Below, piece by piece: positions 41,489 to 51,122 of a stretch of DNA of 64,000 bases. A model generated the notes under the pieces. That model worked only from the letters and a program-made list of their open reading frames with translations. It made no database searches and had not been told where the DNA came from. The position numbers and the translations under genes were made by a program. Position 1 is the first letter of the stretch; each line of letters opens with the position of its first letter. Source of the DNA: Pseudochryseolinea flava (GTDB taxonomy: Bacteria; Bacteroidota; Bacteroidia; Cytophagales; Cyclobacteriaceae). The stretch covers positions 434,001-498,000 of the forward strand of contig NZ_QMFY01000001.1 of NCBI RefSeq assembly GCF_003286915.1. Direction: 5' to 3'.

Positions 41489-42298
41489 ATGAATTTACAG
41501 AATGAGATAACCGACTCAACGTTGTTGTTGCGAAATGTTAATGTAACCCGATACGTCACGCCGCTTCGGGAAGGTGGGTCACTTCCTGCGATCGTAGAAG
41601 CTGATGATCAATTTTTATACGTATTGAAATTTCGCGGCGCCGGACAAGGCACTAAAGCGCTTATCGCTGAATTAGTAGGCGGAGAGATTGCCAGACGACT
41701 CGGCTTTCGTATTCCTGAAATTGTATTCGCCAACCTTGATAGCGCCTTTGGAAAAATTGAAGGCGACGAAGAAATTCAAGACCTCCTAAAAGCCAGTACA
41801 GGACTAAATCTCGGCTTACACTATCTCTCCGGCGCGATTACTTTCGATCCGTTGGCAACACCAATCGACCCTCTACTCGCGTCAAAAATTGTATGGCTCG
41901 ATGCATTACTCCTCAACGTCGATCGCACTGCAAGAAACACAAACTTGTTATGGTGGCACAAAGAACTCTGGCTTATCGATCATGGCGCTTCACTCTATTT
42001 TCATCATTCTTGGAATGACTGGGAAAATCCTAAACGACTTTTTCCCAATGTAAAAGATCACGTGATGTTACCTAAAGCATCTATGATTGATGCTGTCAAT
42101 GAAGAAATGTCGAGCGTATTAACACCTTCACTCATCGAAACTATTGTGGGAACGATCCCAGACGAATGGCTTAATGATCCATTCTTCGAATCACCAGCAT
42201 TAACACGGAAAGCCTATGTGCAATTTCTTCAAACAAGAATTGCCAACAGCATTTTTTTTGTAAACGAAGCGAACCATGCAAGAAAGTCACTTATTTGA
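41489..42298 (+). CDS. HipA-like kinase (HipA_2 family)
   Basis: 269 residues from ATG 41489. The fold resembles HipA kinases: EADDQFLYVLKFRGAGQGTKALIAELVGGEIARRLG for ATP binding, then LDALLLNVDRTARNTNLLWW (catalytic Asp and Asn) and LWLIDHGASLYFHH in place of the DFG-type metal loop. It lacks the HipB antitoxin neighbour; instead the DUF3037 gene overlaps its end by 23 bases, the recurrent partner of this subfamily. Confidence 0.8.
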   Translation: MNLQNEITDSTLLLRNVNVTRYVTPLREGGSLPAIVEADDQFLYVLKFRGAGQGTKALIAELVGGEIARRLGFRIPEIVFANLDSAFGKIEGDEEIQDLLKASTGLNLGLHYLSGAITFDPLATPIDPLLASKIVWLDALLLNVDRTARNTNLLWWHKELWLIDHGASLYFHHSWNDWENPKRLFPNVKDHVMLPKASMIDAVNEEMSSVLTPSLIETIVGTIPDEWLNDPFFESPALTRKAYVQFLQTRIANSIFFVNEANHARKSLI

Positions 42299-42659
42299 AT
42301 ACGCCGTTATTCGCGTAGTGCCACGTGTGGAGCGCGAAGAATTCCTAAACATCGGCGTGATTTTACTTTGCGCTAAACAAAAATTCCTGCGCTGTAGAAT
42401 TACGTTGCAACCCAATCGCCTCAACGTATTGTGCGCGACAATGGACTGTGACGAACTTCATGGATACATCGCCGCATTCGAGAAAATTTGCGCGGGCGGA
42501 AAAGAAGGCGGCACGATCGGCGCGCTCTCTATCGCCGAACGATTTCGTTGGCTAACCGCTACGCGAAGCACGATCGTCCAAACTTCTAAAGTGCATCCTG
42601 GGCTCTGCCACGATCCACAAGAAATGCTCGACAGATTATTTGAAGAAATGGTCGCGTGA
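42276..42659 (+). CDS. DUF3037 protein
   Basis: 127 residues. The start motif FEYAVIRVVPRVEREEFLNIGVILLC is diagnostic for DUF3037, and the central FRWLTATRSTIVQTSKVHPG is also conserved. Overlaps the HipA-like gene, so the two are translated together and may form a toxin-antitoxin-like or signalling pair. Function unknown. Confidence 0.82.
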   Translation: MQESHLFEYAVIRVVPRVEREEFLNIGVILLCAKQKFLRCRITLQPNRLNVLCATMDCDELHGYIAAFEKICAGGKEGGTIGALSIAERFRWLTATRSTIVQTSKVHPGLCHDPQEMLDRLFEEMVA

Positions 42660-42862
42660 CATAAAACTAAATCACGGCGCACACTTAATACAAATTTAGC
42701 GACATCACCATTCATCAGGTTTCTACGCCGTATCTTTCGGATCAACATACGACGTGGTGTTAGGTTGTAAATTTTTTCTTTCAGAATTTTTCCAACGAAC
42801 ATGAAAGGCAACTACCTTTACTTGGAGTCATAATGACTATAATATCGAACCAATTTATAAGA

Positions 42863-45800
42863 ATGAAATATTATGTTACACTGTTGTGCTTCTTGCTTCT
42901 GCTCGCAGGCTGCGCAAAGAAAAGATCCGGAAATCCGCGCGTGCTTGTATTCAGTAAAACAGCAGGCTATCACCATGAATCCATTCCACAGGGCGTTGCC
43001 GCCATTCAAAAGCTTGCCGCACAAAACAGCTTTGATGTCGACACCACAACAAACGCCAATTGGTTTCATGAAGACAGTTTAAAGAAATATTCCGCCATCA
43101 TTTTTCTGTCAACGACGGGCGATGTGTTCAATCAGTATCAAGAAAGAGCCTTCGAGCGGTACATACAAGCTGGTGGCGGCTTCGTCGGAATTCACGCGGC
43201 CACTGACACCGAATATGATTGGGGATGGTATACCAAACTCGTAGGAGGACAATTTGCTGATCACCCACAAATACAAGACGCAGACTTACACATCGTCGAC
43301 AAAGATCATCCTGCAACGAAACACCTTCCCGAAACATGGACACGAAAGGACGAATGGTACAGCTTCAAGAAAGTTAATACCGACACAAAAGTGTTAATGA
43401 AGATTGATGAGAAAAGCTACCAAGGCGGATCAGACATGGGTGAACATCCAATGTCATGGTACCACAACTACGACGGCGGAAGAGCGTTCTATACGGCGCT
43501 CGGCCATACAAATGAATCGTATCAAGAAGAAGCATTCTTGAAACATTTACTGGGCGGTATTCAATATGCCATCGGCGATAATCACGAATTGAATTATAAC
43601 AAAGTCACAACGGTACTGATACCCGAAGAAGACCGTTTCACAAAAACGACGTTGGTAGCGGGAGAATTCTTCGAACCGGTGGAAATGACTATCCTTCCTA
43701 ATCTTGATATCCTTGTCGCACAACGTCGCGGCGAAATTCTATTGTATAAAAATGGAAGTAATGCCGTCAAGCAAGTTGCCTTTTTGAATTCCTACAACAA
43801 AGCAACGCGACCAGATGTTAACGCAGAAGAAGGTGTACTCGGAATTCAAGCGGATCCTAACTTCAGCAAAAATCATTACGTGTATGTATTCTATAGTCCT
43901 TCCGACACATCGGTGAATAGGCTTTCAAGATTCAAATTCGAGAATGACATTTTTGATCTTAAATCCGAAAAGATCGTACTTCAGTTTTACTCGCAAAGAA
44001 ACATTTGCTGCCACACCGGCGGGTCTATCGCGTTCGACAAAGATGGTTTGCTTTTCGTTTCCACCGGCGACAACTCCACACCATTCGACGAATCTAATCA
44101 ACGTTATGTAAGCCATGGCTATGCACCGCTCGATGATCGAAAGGGACACGAACAATATGATGCGCGTCGCACATCGGGTAATGCAAATGATCTACGAGGT
44201 AAAATTCTCCGCATCAAACTAAACGAAGATGGATCTTACACTATTCCAGAAGGGAATTTGTATCCGGAAGGTACCGCGAACACACGCCCTGAAATTTATG
44301 TACAAGGAAATAGAAATCCCTATCGCATTTCTGTCGATAAGAAAAATGGGTTTCTGTATTGGGGAGAAGTTGGTCCCGACGCCAATGTAGATAGTCTTGA
44401 AACACGTGGTCCTCGGGGTTACGATGAAGTTAATCAAGCACGCAAAGCTGGCTTCTTTGGCTGGCCACTGTTTATCGCAAACAACATTCCTTACCACGCA
44501 TTCGATTATGAAACGGGTAAAACAGGTCCGCTCTTCGATCCACAGAAACCTGTAAACACATCCTTAAATAACACCGGTATCAAAGAACTACCACCAGCAC
44601 AACCCGCTTTCATTTGGTACCCTTACGGTCCATCATCTGATTTCCCACAGGTAAAAGCGGGAGGACGAAATGCGATGGCCGGCCCCGCTTACTACACTGA
44701 CATGTTTCCAGAAGCAACACGTCTTCCTGAATATTTCAATGAGAAAGTATTTATCTATGATTGGGTTCGCGGTTGGGTAAAAGTAGTAACGCTCGAATCA
44801 AATGGCGACTTCTCTAAGATGGAACCGTTTATGGAAAACACGAAACTAAACGCACTCATCGACATGGAAGTTGGCCCCGACGGAAAACTGTACTATCTCG
44901 AATATGGCAACGGATGGTTTAGCAAAAATAAAGACGCGGCAATCTCACGCATCGACTACAACGCGGGAAATCTTGCCCCGAAAATATCGTCATTCAAAAT
45001 CGACAAGACTTCTGGAGCGCTGCCCTTCACCATTGAACTCAACGCTGTAGCGACAGACCTCGAGAGCAAAACGCTTACGTACCGTTGGAATCTTGGCAAC
45101 GGCGAACAGAAGGAGACGCAAGAACCAAGGTATACGTATACCTATAACAAACCCGGTGAATTCAAAGTGTCGTTAACAGTGATCGACAGCGAAAAACAAA
45201 CCGCATCAAGTGACGGTGTTACTATTTTCGCCGGCAACGAAATGCCAGAAGTAGCGATCGACATCGCGGGGAACAAATCATTTTATTTCCCGGGCAAAAA
45301 AATTAAGTATACCGTAACCGTGAAAGACAAAGACGATCCGGCTGCGGATAAAAATACGGCCGGGCTATACGTAGCTGCTGATTATCTCGAAAGTAGCGAT
45401 CGCGTAAGCGCTTCTATCGGTCATCAAGGTGTCTCCGAAACGATGATTGGAAAAAATCTCACACAGTCTTTGGATTGCAAAGCGTGTCACAAAGAAGCAG
45501 AGAAATCAATCGGACCATCCTATGCCGATGTTGCTGCGCGCTATCAAAAAGATCCAGACGTATTCAATAAGCTCTCACAGAAAATAATAAAAGGTGGTAG
45601 CGGCGTGTGGGGAGAAACAAACATGCCGGCTCATGCCGACTTGAAAGAAACAGAAGCGAAACAAATTGTAACATGGATTATGTCGCTGGTAAAAAGTGAA
45701 AGTAAGAAATCACTACCGGCATCTGGCGTTGTGAACGCTACCGTTGACAAACCAATTTTAGACCAAGGTATATTATTGCTTTCTGCGAGCTACACCGATA

Positions 45801-46252
45801 TAGGAGGTAAAAACATCACACCCCTTACAGCATCTACGGAAGTAACACTGCGCAACAACAAAGTGTTTATGAACGACACGAAAAATCGTAAAGACTTCCG
45901 CTCTTATTATGTCAACGGTGTTCGTATGCTAATCACACCACAGGTAACGGGTTCTTTTGCGATCGAGAAGGTTGATTTGACCGGAATCAAAACACTTGAC
46001 CTTAGTACGTTTTGGGACATCGCTCCGGAAAATGATTACACCTACGAAGTGCGTTTAGATAGTCCCGACGGAACCAAGGTCGGGTCGGGCATATTAAAGT
46101 CCCCGAAAAAGGACAACGCAACGCAAACGCTTGTCATTCCTATCACGACCGTAACCGACGGAAAATTCCACAGTGTCTTCATTGTGAGTCACTCGTCGGG
46201 TACACTAGACAAAGGATCCTTCAAGCTGAAGACATTAACCTTTAAAGACTAG
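42863..46252 (+). CDS. ThuA / PQQ-type sugar dehydrogenase / PKD / cytochrome c / CBM fusion lipoprotein
   Basis: 1129 residues from ATG 42863, lipoprotein signal (LLCFLLLLAGC). Order: ThuA-like domain (about 25-240, with YHHESIPQG and GFVGIHAATDTEYDW), glucose/sorbosone dehydrogenase beta-propeller (about 255-705, with NICCHTGGSIAFDKDG and GNRNPYRISVD), PKD domain (720-805), a single cytochrome c domain with CKACH haem site (about 860-950), and a C-terminal CBM6-like sandwich. Probably an extracytoplasmic sugar dehydrogenase passing electrons to its own haem. Widespread in Bacteroidota as part of sugar-oxidation systems. Confidence 0.88.
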   Translation: MKYYVTLLCFLLLLAGCAKKRSGNPRVLVFSKTAGYHHESIPQGVAAIQKLAAQNSFDVDTTTNANWFHEDSLKKYSAIIFLSTTGDVFNQYQERAFERYIQAGGGFVGIHAATDTEYDWGWYTKLVGGQFADHPQIQDADLHIVDKDHPATKHLPETWTRKDEWYSFKKVNTDTKVLMKIDEKSYQGGSDMGEHPMSWYHNYDGGRAFYTALGHTNESYQEEAFLKHLLGGIQYAIGDNHELNYNKVTTVLIPEEDRFTKTTLVAGEFFEPVEMTILPNLDILVAQRRGEILLYKNGSNAVKQVAFLNSYNKATRPDVNAEEGVLGIQADPNFSKNHYVYVFYSPSDTSVNRLSRFKFENDIFDLKSEKIVLQFYSQRNICCHTGGSIAFDKDGLLFVSTGDNSTPFDESNQRYVSHGYAPLDDRKGHEQYDARRTSGNANDLRGKILRIKLNEDGSYTIPEGNLYPEGTANTRPEIYVQGNRNPYRISVDKKNGFLYWGEVGPDANVDSLETRGPRGYDEVNQARKAGFFGWPLFIANNIPYHAFDYETGKTGPLFDPQKPVNTSLNNTGIKELPPAQPAFIWYPYGPSSDFPQVKAGGRNAMAGPAYYTDMFPEATRLPEYFNEKVFIYDWVRGWVKVVTLESNGDFSKMEPFMENTKLNALIDMEVGPDGKLYYLEYGNGWFSKNKDAAISRIDYNAGNLAPKISSFKIDKTSGALPFTIELNAVATDLESKTLTYRWNLGNGEQKETQEPRYTYTYNKPGEFKVSLTVIDSEKQTASSDGVTIFAGNEMPEVAIDIAGNKSFYFPGKKIKYTVTVKDKDDPAADKNTAGLYVAADYLESSDRVSASIGHQGVSETMIGKNLTQSLDCKACHKEAEKSIGPSYADVAARYQKDPDVFNKLSQKIIKGGSGVWGETNMPAHADLKETEAKQIVTWIMSLVKSESKKSLPASGVVNATVDKPILDQGILLLSASYTDIGGKNITPLTASTEVTLRNNKVFMNDTKNRKDFRSYYVNGVRMLITPQVTGSFAIEKVDLTGIKTLDLSTFWDIAPENDYTYEVRLDSPDGTKVGSGILKSPKKDNATQTLVIPITTVTDGKFHSVFIVSHSSGTLDKGSFKLKTLTFKD

Positions 46253-46325
46253 CCACAGGAGAAACCCGGTAATATGTAGGCGTGGTTGTAAAAGTGTAAG
46301 CGCTTCCCTACTTTTAATTGCAGAG

Positions 46326-46377
46326 CCCATCTGTTTGTTGTTGCGAAAGCAACGGCGGAGAGATGGGTTTTCCTTTT
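46326..46377 (+). terminator. Large hairpin upstream of the dipeptidase gene
   Basis: Outer stem CCCATCT (46326-46332) / AGATGGG (46361-46367) and inner GTTGC-GAAA-GCAAC (46340-46353), followed by a T-rich stretch; a terminator for the upstream fusion gene. Confidence 0.7.
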
Positions 46378-46397
46378 TCAACAGAACCGTACACCTC

Positions 46398-48014
46398 ATG
46401 AAATACTTTGACCTGCACCTCCATCCTTCATTGAAGAGCTCGCTTTGCATTAACAAGTCTGCTTGGGACACTGTAAAAATTAATGATGACGCACCGGAGT
46501 GGTTACGAGGGTTTCGAAATGTAATCGACTCCCAAGCTAACTTATCCCAAACGGTTGGCAAGTATGAATTGATTGTTGCGCCCATGGTAAGTTTGGAACG
46601 CGCATTCGCAAAGAACCTACTCATCAAAAATATTCTACCAAAACACAGTGCACTTAACCACGAATTGATCAAAGATATTCAGCATAACAAAGTATCGTAT
46701 TTGTCAAGCCTAGAGCGCGATCGCGATACACTTGTCAACAGTATTGCACAGCAACCACAAAACGTTGTGTTGGTAAACAAGATTTCCGACTACGATCCAA
46801 ATAAATTAAATGTACTTCTTGCCGTAGAAGGCGCACACAGTTTCAAACACGGCACAACAGATCCCGTCGAGAACTTTAAGAAGTTCAAAGACAAGCATCG
46901 CGTGTTCTATTTAGCGATTACGCACCTTAGCCGAGAAGAAGCCAGCACACATGCCTACGGTGTGAAAGTAAAAGTCGGCATCACCGGAAAAAATACCGAT
47001 GAAGAATTCGATGACCTTGAGATAACAGCACTGGGCAGTAGCCTCAACTTTACACCAGAAGGAAAAGGATTAACGCCGCTGGGTGCGCGATTTATTGAAG
47101 CTTGTCTCAATCAACCCAAAGACAAGATTACGTTGGTAGATATCAAACACATGAGTTTTTATGCGCGTCAATATTTTTATCAAATGCGCATAGCCCGCCA
47201 GTGGACAAAAATTCCAATCATCGCGTCTCACACAGGTTTCACAGGCACGTCGCTGAATGGCGAAACATTCGTGAGAAGGATGCCGCCGTCAACAGGACAC
47301 GAAATTACACGTCTCAAGTTCTGGCGAAAAAAAGGACTCGGAAACACGATGTTTAATCCATGGTCAATTAATCTCTACAAAGAAGACATCTTGACCATTC
47401 TTGATTCCAAGGGTTTGATCGGTCTCAGCTTTGATCAACGCATCGTGGGCGCCGGAAAAATATATCCAGAAGTGTTCAGCGCGAAAGAGCTACTGAAGAA
47501 AGATCCGCTGTCGCTGTGCTACTACATCAGTAAATCGTCCAGAAATCCAGACAAGAATCGCTACGAATGTTGGAACGAAGTTGAAGTTGGAAGCGACAAC
47601 GAAGAATCCTTCAAAGACTATCTACAAGACATTTTAGAGGGGGAAGGCGATCTTCCTGAAGTGTCGAGCATTACATCATTTATTAATAATCTGTTGTACG
47701 TCATCAAAGTCGGTTTACTGCATGGCTACAACGGTACAAATGGAAAAGTTCACGTCTGGGACCATATCTGTATTGGATCGGATCTCGATGGCTTGATTGA
47801 TTCGCTCGATTTTGCTCACGATAAATACAACTGCGTGAACGCACTAACGATCGACCTGTTAGTAGAGAAATTACGCGTCGACATTCGCATCATGGCCAAA
47901 TATGATCCAACGTTCGACTATCAAATACAAGACATTGACAACAAACTCGAAAAGCTCTTCTACGCAAATGGTGTCAACTTCACTAAAAAGTTTCTTGACG
48001 GAACGCTTTTTTAA
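46398..48014 (+). CDS. Membrane-dipeptidase-like (M19) amidohydrolase
   Basis: 538 residues from ATG 46398. The HxH of FDLHLHPSL, AVEGAHSF, DIKHMSFYARQYF, PIIASHTGFTG and CIGSDLDGLID give all expected zinc ligands of the M19 amidohydrolase barrel. Larger than classical dipeptidases (about 400 residues) because of insertions. Cytoplasmic, no signal peptide. Confidence 0.78.
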   Translation: MKYFDLHLHPSLKSSLCINKSAWDTVKINDDAPEWLRGFRNVIDSQANLSQTVGKYELIVAPMVSLERAFAKNLLIKNILPKHSALNHELIKDIQHNKVSYLSSLERDRDTLVNSIAQQPQNVVLVNKISDYDPNKLNVLLAVEGAHSFKHGTTDPVENFKKFKDKHRVFYLAITHLSREEASTHAYGVKVKVGITGKNTDEEFDDLEITALGSSLNFTPEGKGLTPLGARFIEACLNQPKDKITLVDIKHMSFYARQYFYQMRIARQWTKIPIIASHTGFTGTSLNGETFVRRMPPSTGHEITRLKFWRKKGLGNTMFNPWSINLYKEDILTILDSKGLIGLSFDQRIVGAGKIYPEVFSAKELLKKDPLSLCYYISKSSRNPDKNRYECWNEVEVGSDNEESFKDYLQDILEGEGDLPEVSSITSFINNLLYVIKVGLLHGYNGTNGKVHVWDHICIGSDLDGLIDSLDFAHDKYNCVNALTIDLLVEKLRVDIRIMAKYDPTFDYQIQDIDNKLEKLFYANGVNFTKKFLDGTLF

Positions 48015-48093
48015 ACTGAGCATTCGTTAGCATAAATAGAGTTTAATTTTCGACAACCTTTTGTATTCGTTATTCGTGTGATATTTTCACGCG

Positions 48094-48978
48094 ATGCAAA
48101 CAGAGAACGAAAGCAATCGAAAACTTTTTCTTTTAGGGATGATCCTTAGCATGACGTGCTGGGGTTTTAGCTGGACTGCTGGGAAGTATCTTTCTTTCTA
48201 CGGGAATCCAATCACCATATCTTTCCTAAGGTTTATCACCACGTTCGTGTCGTTATATTTTTTGTTGCTATTTCTGAAGACACCACTCACCATTCAGAAA
48301 AAAGGTTTTCTAGACCTTTTCATAGCAGCCGTTCTCATCTCGGTATACACCTACTTATTCTTTAAAGGTATAACGCTCGGTCAACCCGGTGCTGGTGGCG
48401 TATTGGTCACCGTGTTAAATCCAATCATTTCGTATGGCATCATGCTCGTCATGGCGAAACGAAGACCGACAAGAAACGAAACCATCGGACTAATATTGGG
48501 CCTCCTTGCAGGTGTTGTATTGTTGAAGCTTACAACGGAAGCCGAAAACATTTTCAAAGCTGGCAACATTTATTTTCTACTCGCATCATTTAGCTGGGCG
48601 TTGCTGAGTTTATTTACAGCCAAAGCCTCGCGATATGGCTCACCTTTTACATTTAGCTTCCTGATGTATGGCCTGAGTACCGTTCTTCTGACACTCGTTT
48701 CTAACTTCGATGATGTACGCTCAACCCTTGCGAAAGGTGATTTGGTTTTCTGGTTCAACCTGATATTCAGCGCCACCATTACCACCTCGCTGGCCACAAC
48801 TTTTTACTTTTATGCAACCGCGCGTATCGGTGCAAGTCGCGCCAGTAGTTTCATTTTTATGGTGCCGTTGTCTGCCGCACTCGGCTCGTGGATCTTTCTT
48901 GACGAGGTCGTGCAATTGCATACCATCATTGGTGGTCTACTCGGCATTGCCGCAGTTTATATACTGAACAAAAAATGA
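48094..48978 (+). CDS. EamA/DMT family transporter
   Basis: 294 residues, ten predicted helices in two EamA repeats. MTCWGFSWTAGKYLSFYGNPITISFLRF and a second repeat starting SFSWALLSLFTAKASRYGSPF are typical. Drug or metabolite exporter; substrate unknown. Confidence 0.87.
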   Translation: MQTENESNRKLFLLGMILSMTCWGFSWTAGKYLSFYGNPITISFLRFITTFVSLYFLLLFLKTPLTIQKKGFLDLFIAAVLISVYTYLFFKGITLGQPGAGGVLVTVLNPIISYGIMLVMAKRRPTRNETIGLILGLLAGVVLLKLTTEAENIFKAGNIYFLLASFSWALLSLFTAKASRYGSPFTFSFLMYGLSTVLLTLVSNFDDVRSTLAKGDLVFWFNLIFSATITTSLATTFYFYATARIGASRASSFIFMVPLSAALGSWIFLDEVVQLHTIIGGLLGIAAVYILNKK

Positions 48979-49052
48979 TATAGTTGCCAGGTGCATTCAT
49001 CATTTTCGTTTCGACATTCTCTTTTATTACTTTTGATTCACATTATACGCCT

Positions 49053-49349
49053 ATGTTTGTAACCATTGTACACGTTTATGTTAAGCGGGAATTTGTTCAA
49101 GATTTTATCGCTGCAACCAAGATCAATCACGAGCAGTCTGTCAAGGAAAATGGCAACCTTCGATTTGATATTCTTCAAGATGCGCAAGACTCAAACAAGT
49201 TTGTGTTGTATGAAGCATATGCCTCGGAGGCATCCGTAGCTGCCCATAAAGAAACATCACATTATTTGCAATGGCGCGACACCGTTGCGCCTTGGATGGA
49301 GAAACCACGAGAGGGCGTAAAACATAAAATGTTGTTTCCTGCATCATGA
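49053..49349 (+). CDS. Antibiotic biosynthesis monooxygenase (ABM)/LsrG-like protein
   Basis: 98 residues from ATG 49053. Ferredoxin-like ABM fold: HVYVKREFVQDFIAATKINHEQSVKENGNLRFDIL, then FVLYEAYASEASVAAHKETSHY. It overlaps the next gene by 4 bases, hence translational coupling. Confidence 0.82.
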   Translation: MFVTIVHVYVKREFVQDFIAATKINHEQSVKENGNLRFDILQDAQDSNKFVLYEAYASEASVAAHKETSHYLQWRDTVAPWMEKPREGVKHKMLFPAS

Positions 49350-50515
49350 TCAAAGGATTCAATTTCGCCGCTACGCCAGATGTCCACTTTGGGATAGACA
49401 AACGCAACCTCATCCCATCGATCGTGAAGGGATATGGAAATCGTGTGTTGCTTGTTACAGGCGCATCTGCATTTACGTCTTCACCTCATGCACAAGAAAT
49501 GCATGACGCATTTTCAGCGAACCAACTCCAAGTGACGCATGTGGTCATAGACCGCGAACCATCTCCTGCAATGATTGATGAGGCTGTTTCAAAATGCGTC
49601 GATATACCAAATGTTGTACTCGCCGTTGGCGGTGGTAGCGTGCTCGATGCGGGCAAAGCTGTTTCCGCCATGCTTCGATTACGTGAGCCTGTAAAACATT
49701 ATCTCGAAGGCGTCGGCACAAAATCGCATCCAGGCATCAAAGTTCCTTTCGTCGCTGTGTCGACCACGTCAGGAACAGGTAGTGAGGCTACAAAAAATGC
49801 TGTGCTCTCGGAAACAGGCCGCGATGGATTTAAGAAATCGTTACGGCACAATAATTTCGTTCCTGACGTAGCCATTCTTGATCCTGAGTTAACGTTGAGC
49901 TGTCCTCCACATATCACGGCCTCCAGTGGCATGGATGCATTTACACAGCTACTCGAATCGTATGTATCCACTGCAGCAAACCCCATCACCGACGCACTTG
50001 CCTTAGAGGGACTAAAAAGAATTTCTACTTCGCTACGACTTGCCTATCGCGACGGTAGCAATATCGACACGCGAAGTGATATGGCCATGGCTTCTTATTT
50101 CTCCGGTGTAACCCTTGCCAATGCGGGCCTTGGATTGGTGCATGGATTTGCCTCAGCCCTTGGTGGATATTTTGATATTGCGCATGGTGTAATATGCAGC
50201 TCGTTGATGAGTGCAGCCAACAGAAGAACCGTTGAGAAACTACGTGTTGAAAAAACAAACCCAGAAGCGCTTAGAAAATTTGCTGTTGTCGGAAAAATAT
50301 TTTCGAAAGAAAATCACAAAACAAAAGCATACTATGTCGATTTTCTTCTTGAAGAAATCGCTTCCTTAAAAAATGATCTGAAAATTCCAACACTTTCAGC
50401 ATGTGGTGTTGAAGAAAAACATTTCGAAAAAATATTAAGCGCTTCTGATAATAAAAATAATCCTATAAAACTGTCATTAGATGAAATGAGAGCGGTTTTA
50501 AAAGAATCGCTATAA
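49346..50515 (+). CDS. Iron-containing alcohol dehydrogenase
   Basis: 389 residues. NAD-binding VGGGSVLDAGKAVSAML, TTSGTGSEATKNAV, the iron-binding Asp/His residues in GMDAFTQLLESYVS and ANAGLGLVHGFASALGGYFDIAHGVI. Type III Fe-ADH; could oxidise an alcohol whose aldehyde is handled by the ABM protein, which precedes it. Confidence 0.9.
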   Translation: MIKGFNFAATPDVHFGIDKRNLIPSIVKGYGNRVLLVTGASAFTSSPHAQEMHDAFSANQLQVTHVVIDREPSPAMIDEAVSKCVDIPNVVLAVGGGSVLDAGKAVSAMLRLREPVKHYLEGVGTKSHPGIKVPFVAVSTTSGTGSEATKNAVLSETGRDGFKKSLRHNNFVPDVAILDPELTLSCPPHITASSGMDAFTQLLESYVSTAANPITDALALEGLKRISTSLRLAYRDGSNIDTRSDMAMASYFSGVTLANAGLGLVHGFASALGGYFDIAHGVICSSLMSAANRRTVEKLRVEKTNPEALRKFAVVGKIFSKENHKTKAYYVDFLLEEIASLKNDLKIPTLSACGVEEKHFEKILSASDNKNNPIKLSLDEMRAVLKESL

Positions 50516-50595
50516 TAAAGTTCAATTTGCCGACGCAACAAGAAGGTTACATCCGCGTTAAAAACGGCATATAAAATTGAACTAACCCCAACATT

Positions 50596-51006
50596 GTGAA
50601 AAGAACAATTACGCATTCTTTGACACTTTTTACACTGCTCGTTTCTCTTTCATCTTTTAACATTACCACGGAACCCGAAATCGTCGGTATGTGGGTTCGC
50701 AAAAGCGACAATCTTCGAATCAAAATATCCGCACATAACGAGCACATTCTCGAATCTTTTATCATTGAAGAGGGCAAAGAAAAATTTCCCTGCGAAGTAT
50801 CGCAAATGCCGATTTACAAAAACATCATCAAGGCCGGTCGCAATTTGTGGTATTGTGATTTTCTAGTTGTCACAATCGGAAATTGTGCTACTAACTATGA
50901 GTCTGGAATTATTCAACTCATGAAAAATGGTGATCTCGAAATTACCTGCCCTGGGTTTGAAAAAAAGATCTACGCGAAAGCTAAGCCTAGATTAGAAAAG
51001 CAATAG
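50596..51006 (+). CDS. Secreted hypothetical protein
   Basis: 136 residues with a signal-like start (ITHSLTLFTLLVSLSSF). The mature part begins EPEIVGMWVRKSDNLRIKIS, a pattern reminiscent of DUF2147/lipocalin-like small beta-barrels, but I cannot confirm it. Confidence 0.55.
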   Translation: MKRTITHSLTLFTLLVSLSSFNITTEPEIVGMWVRKSDNLRIKISAHNEHILESFIIEEGKEKFPCEVSQMPIYKNIIKAGRNLWYCDFLVVTIGNCATNYESGIIQLMKNGDLEITCPGFEKKIYAKAKPRLEKQ

Positions 51007-51122
51007 CCACCCGAATGCTCATTCAATATCAAGAATCTCTTCTACTTTTTTTCTGATCGTTTAAACCTTAGACTAACTACATAGTCTAAAGTCATGGTAT
51101 ATCATTTGTAATCCATTATATC

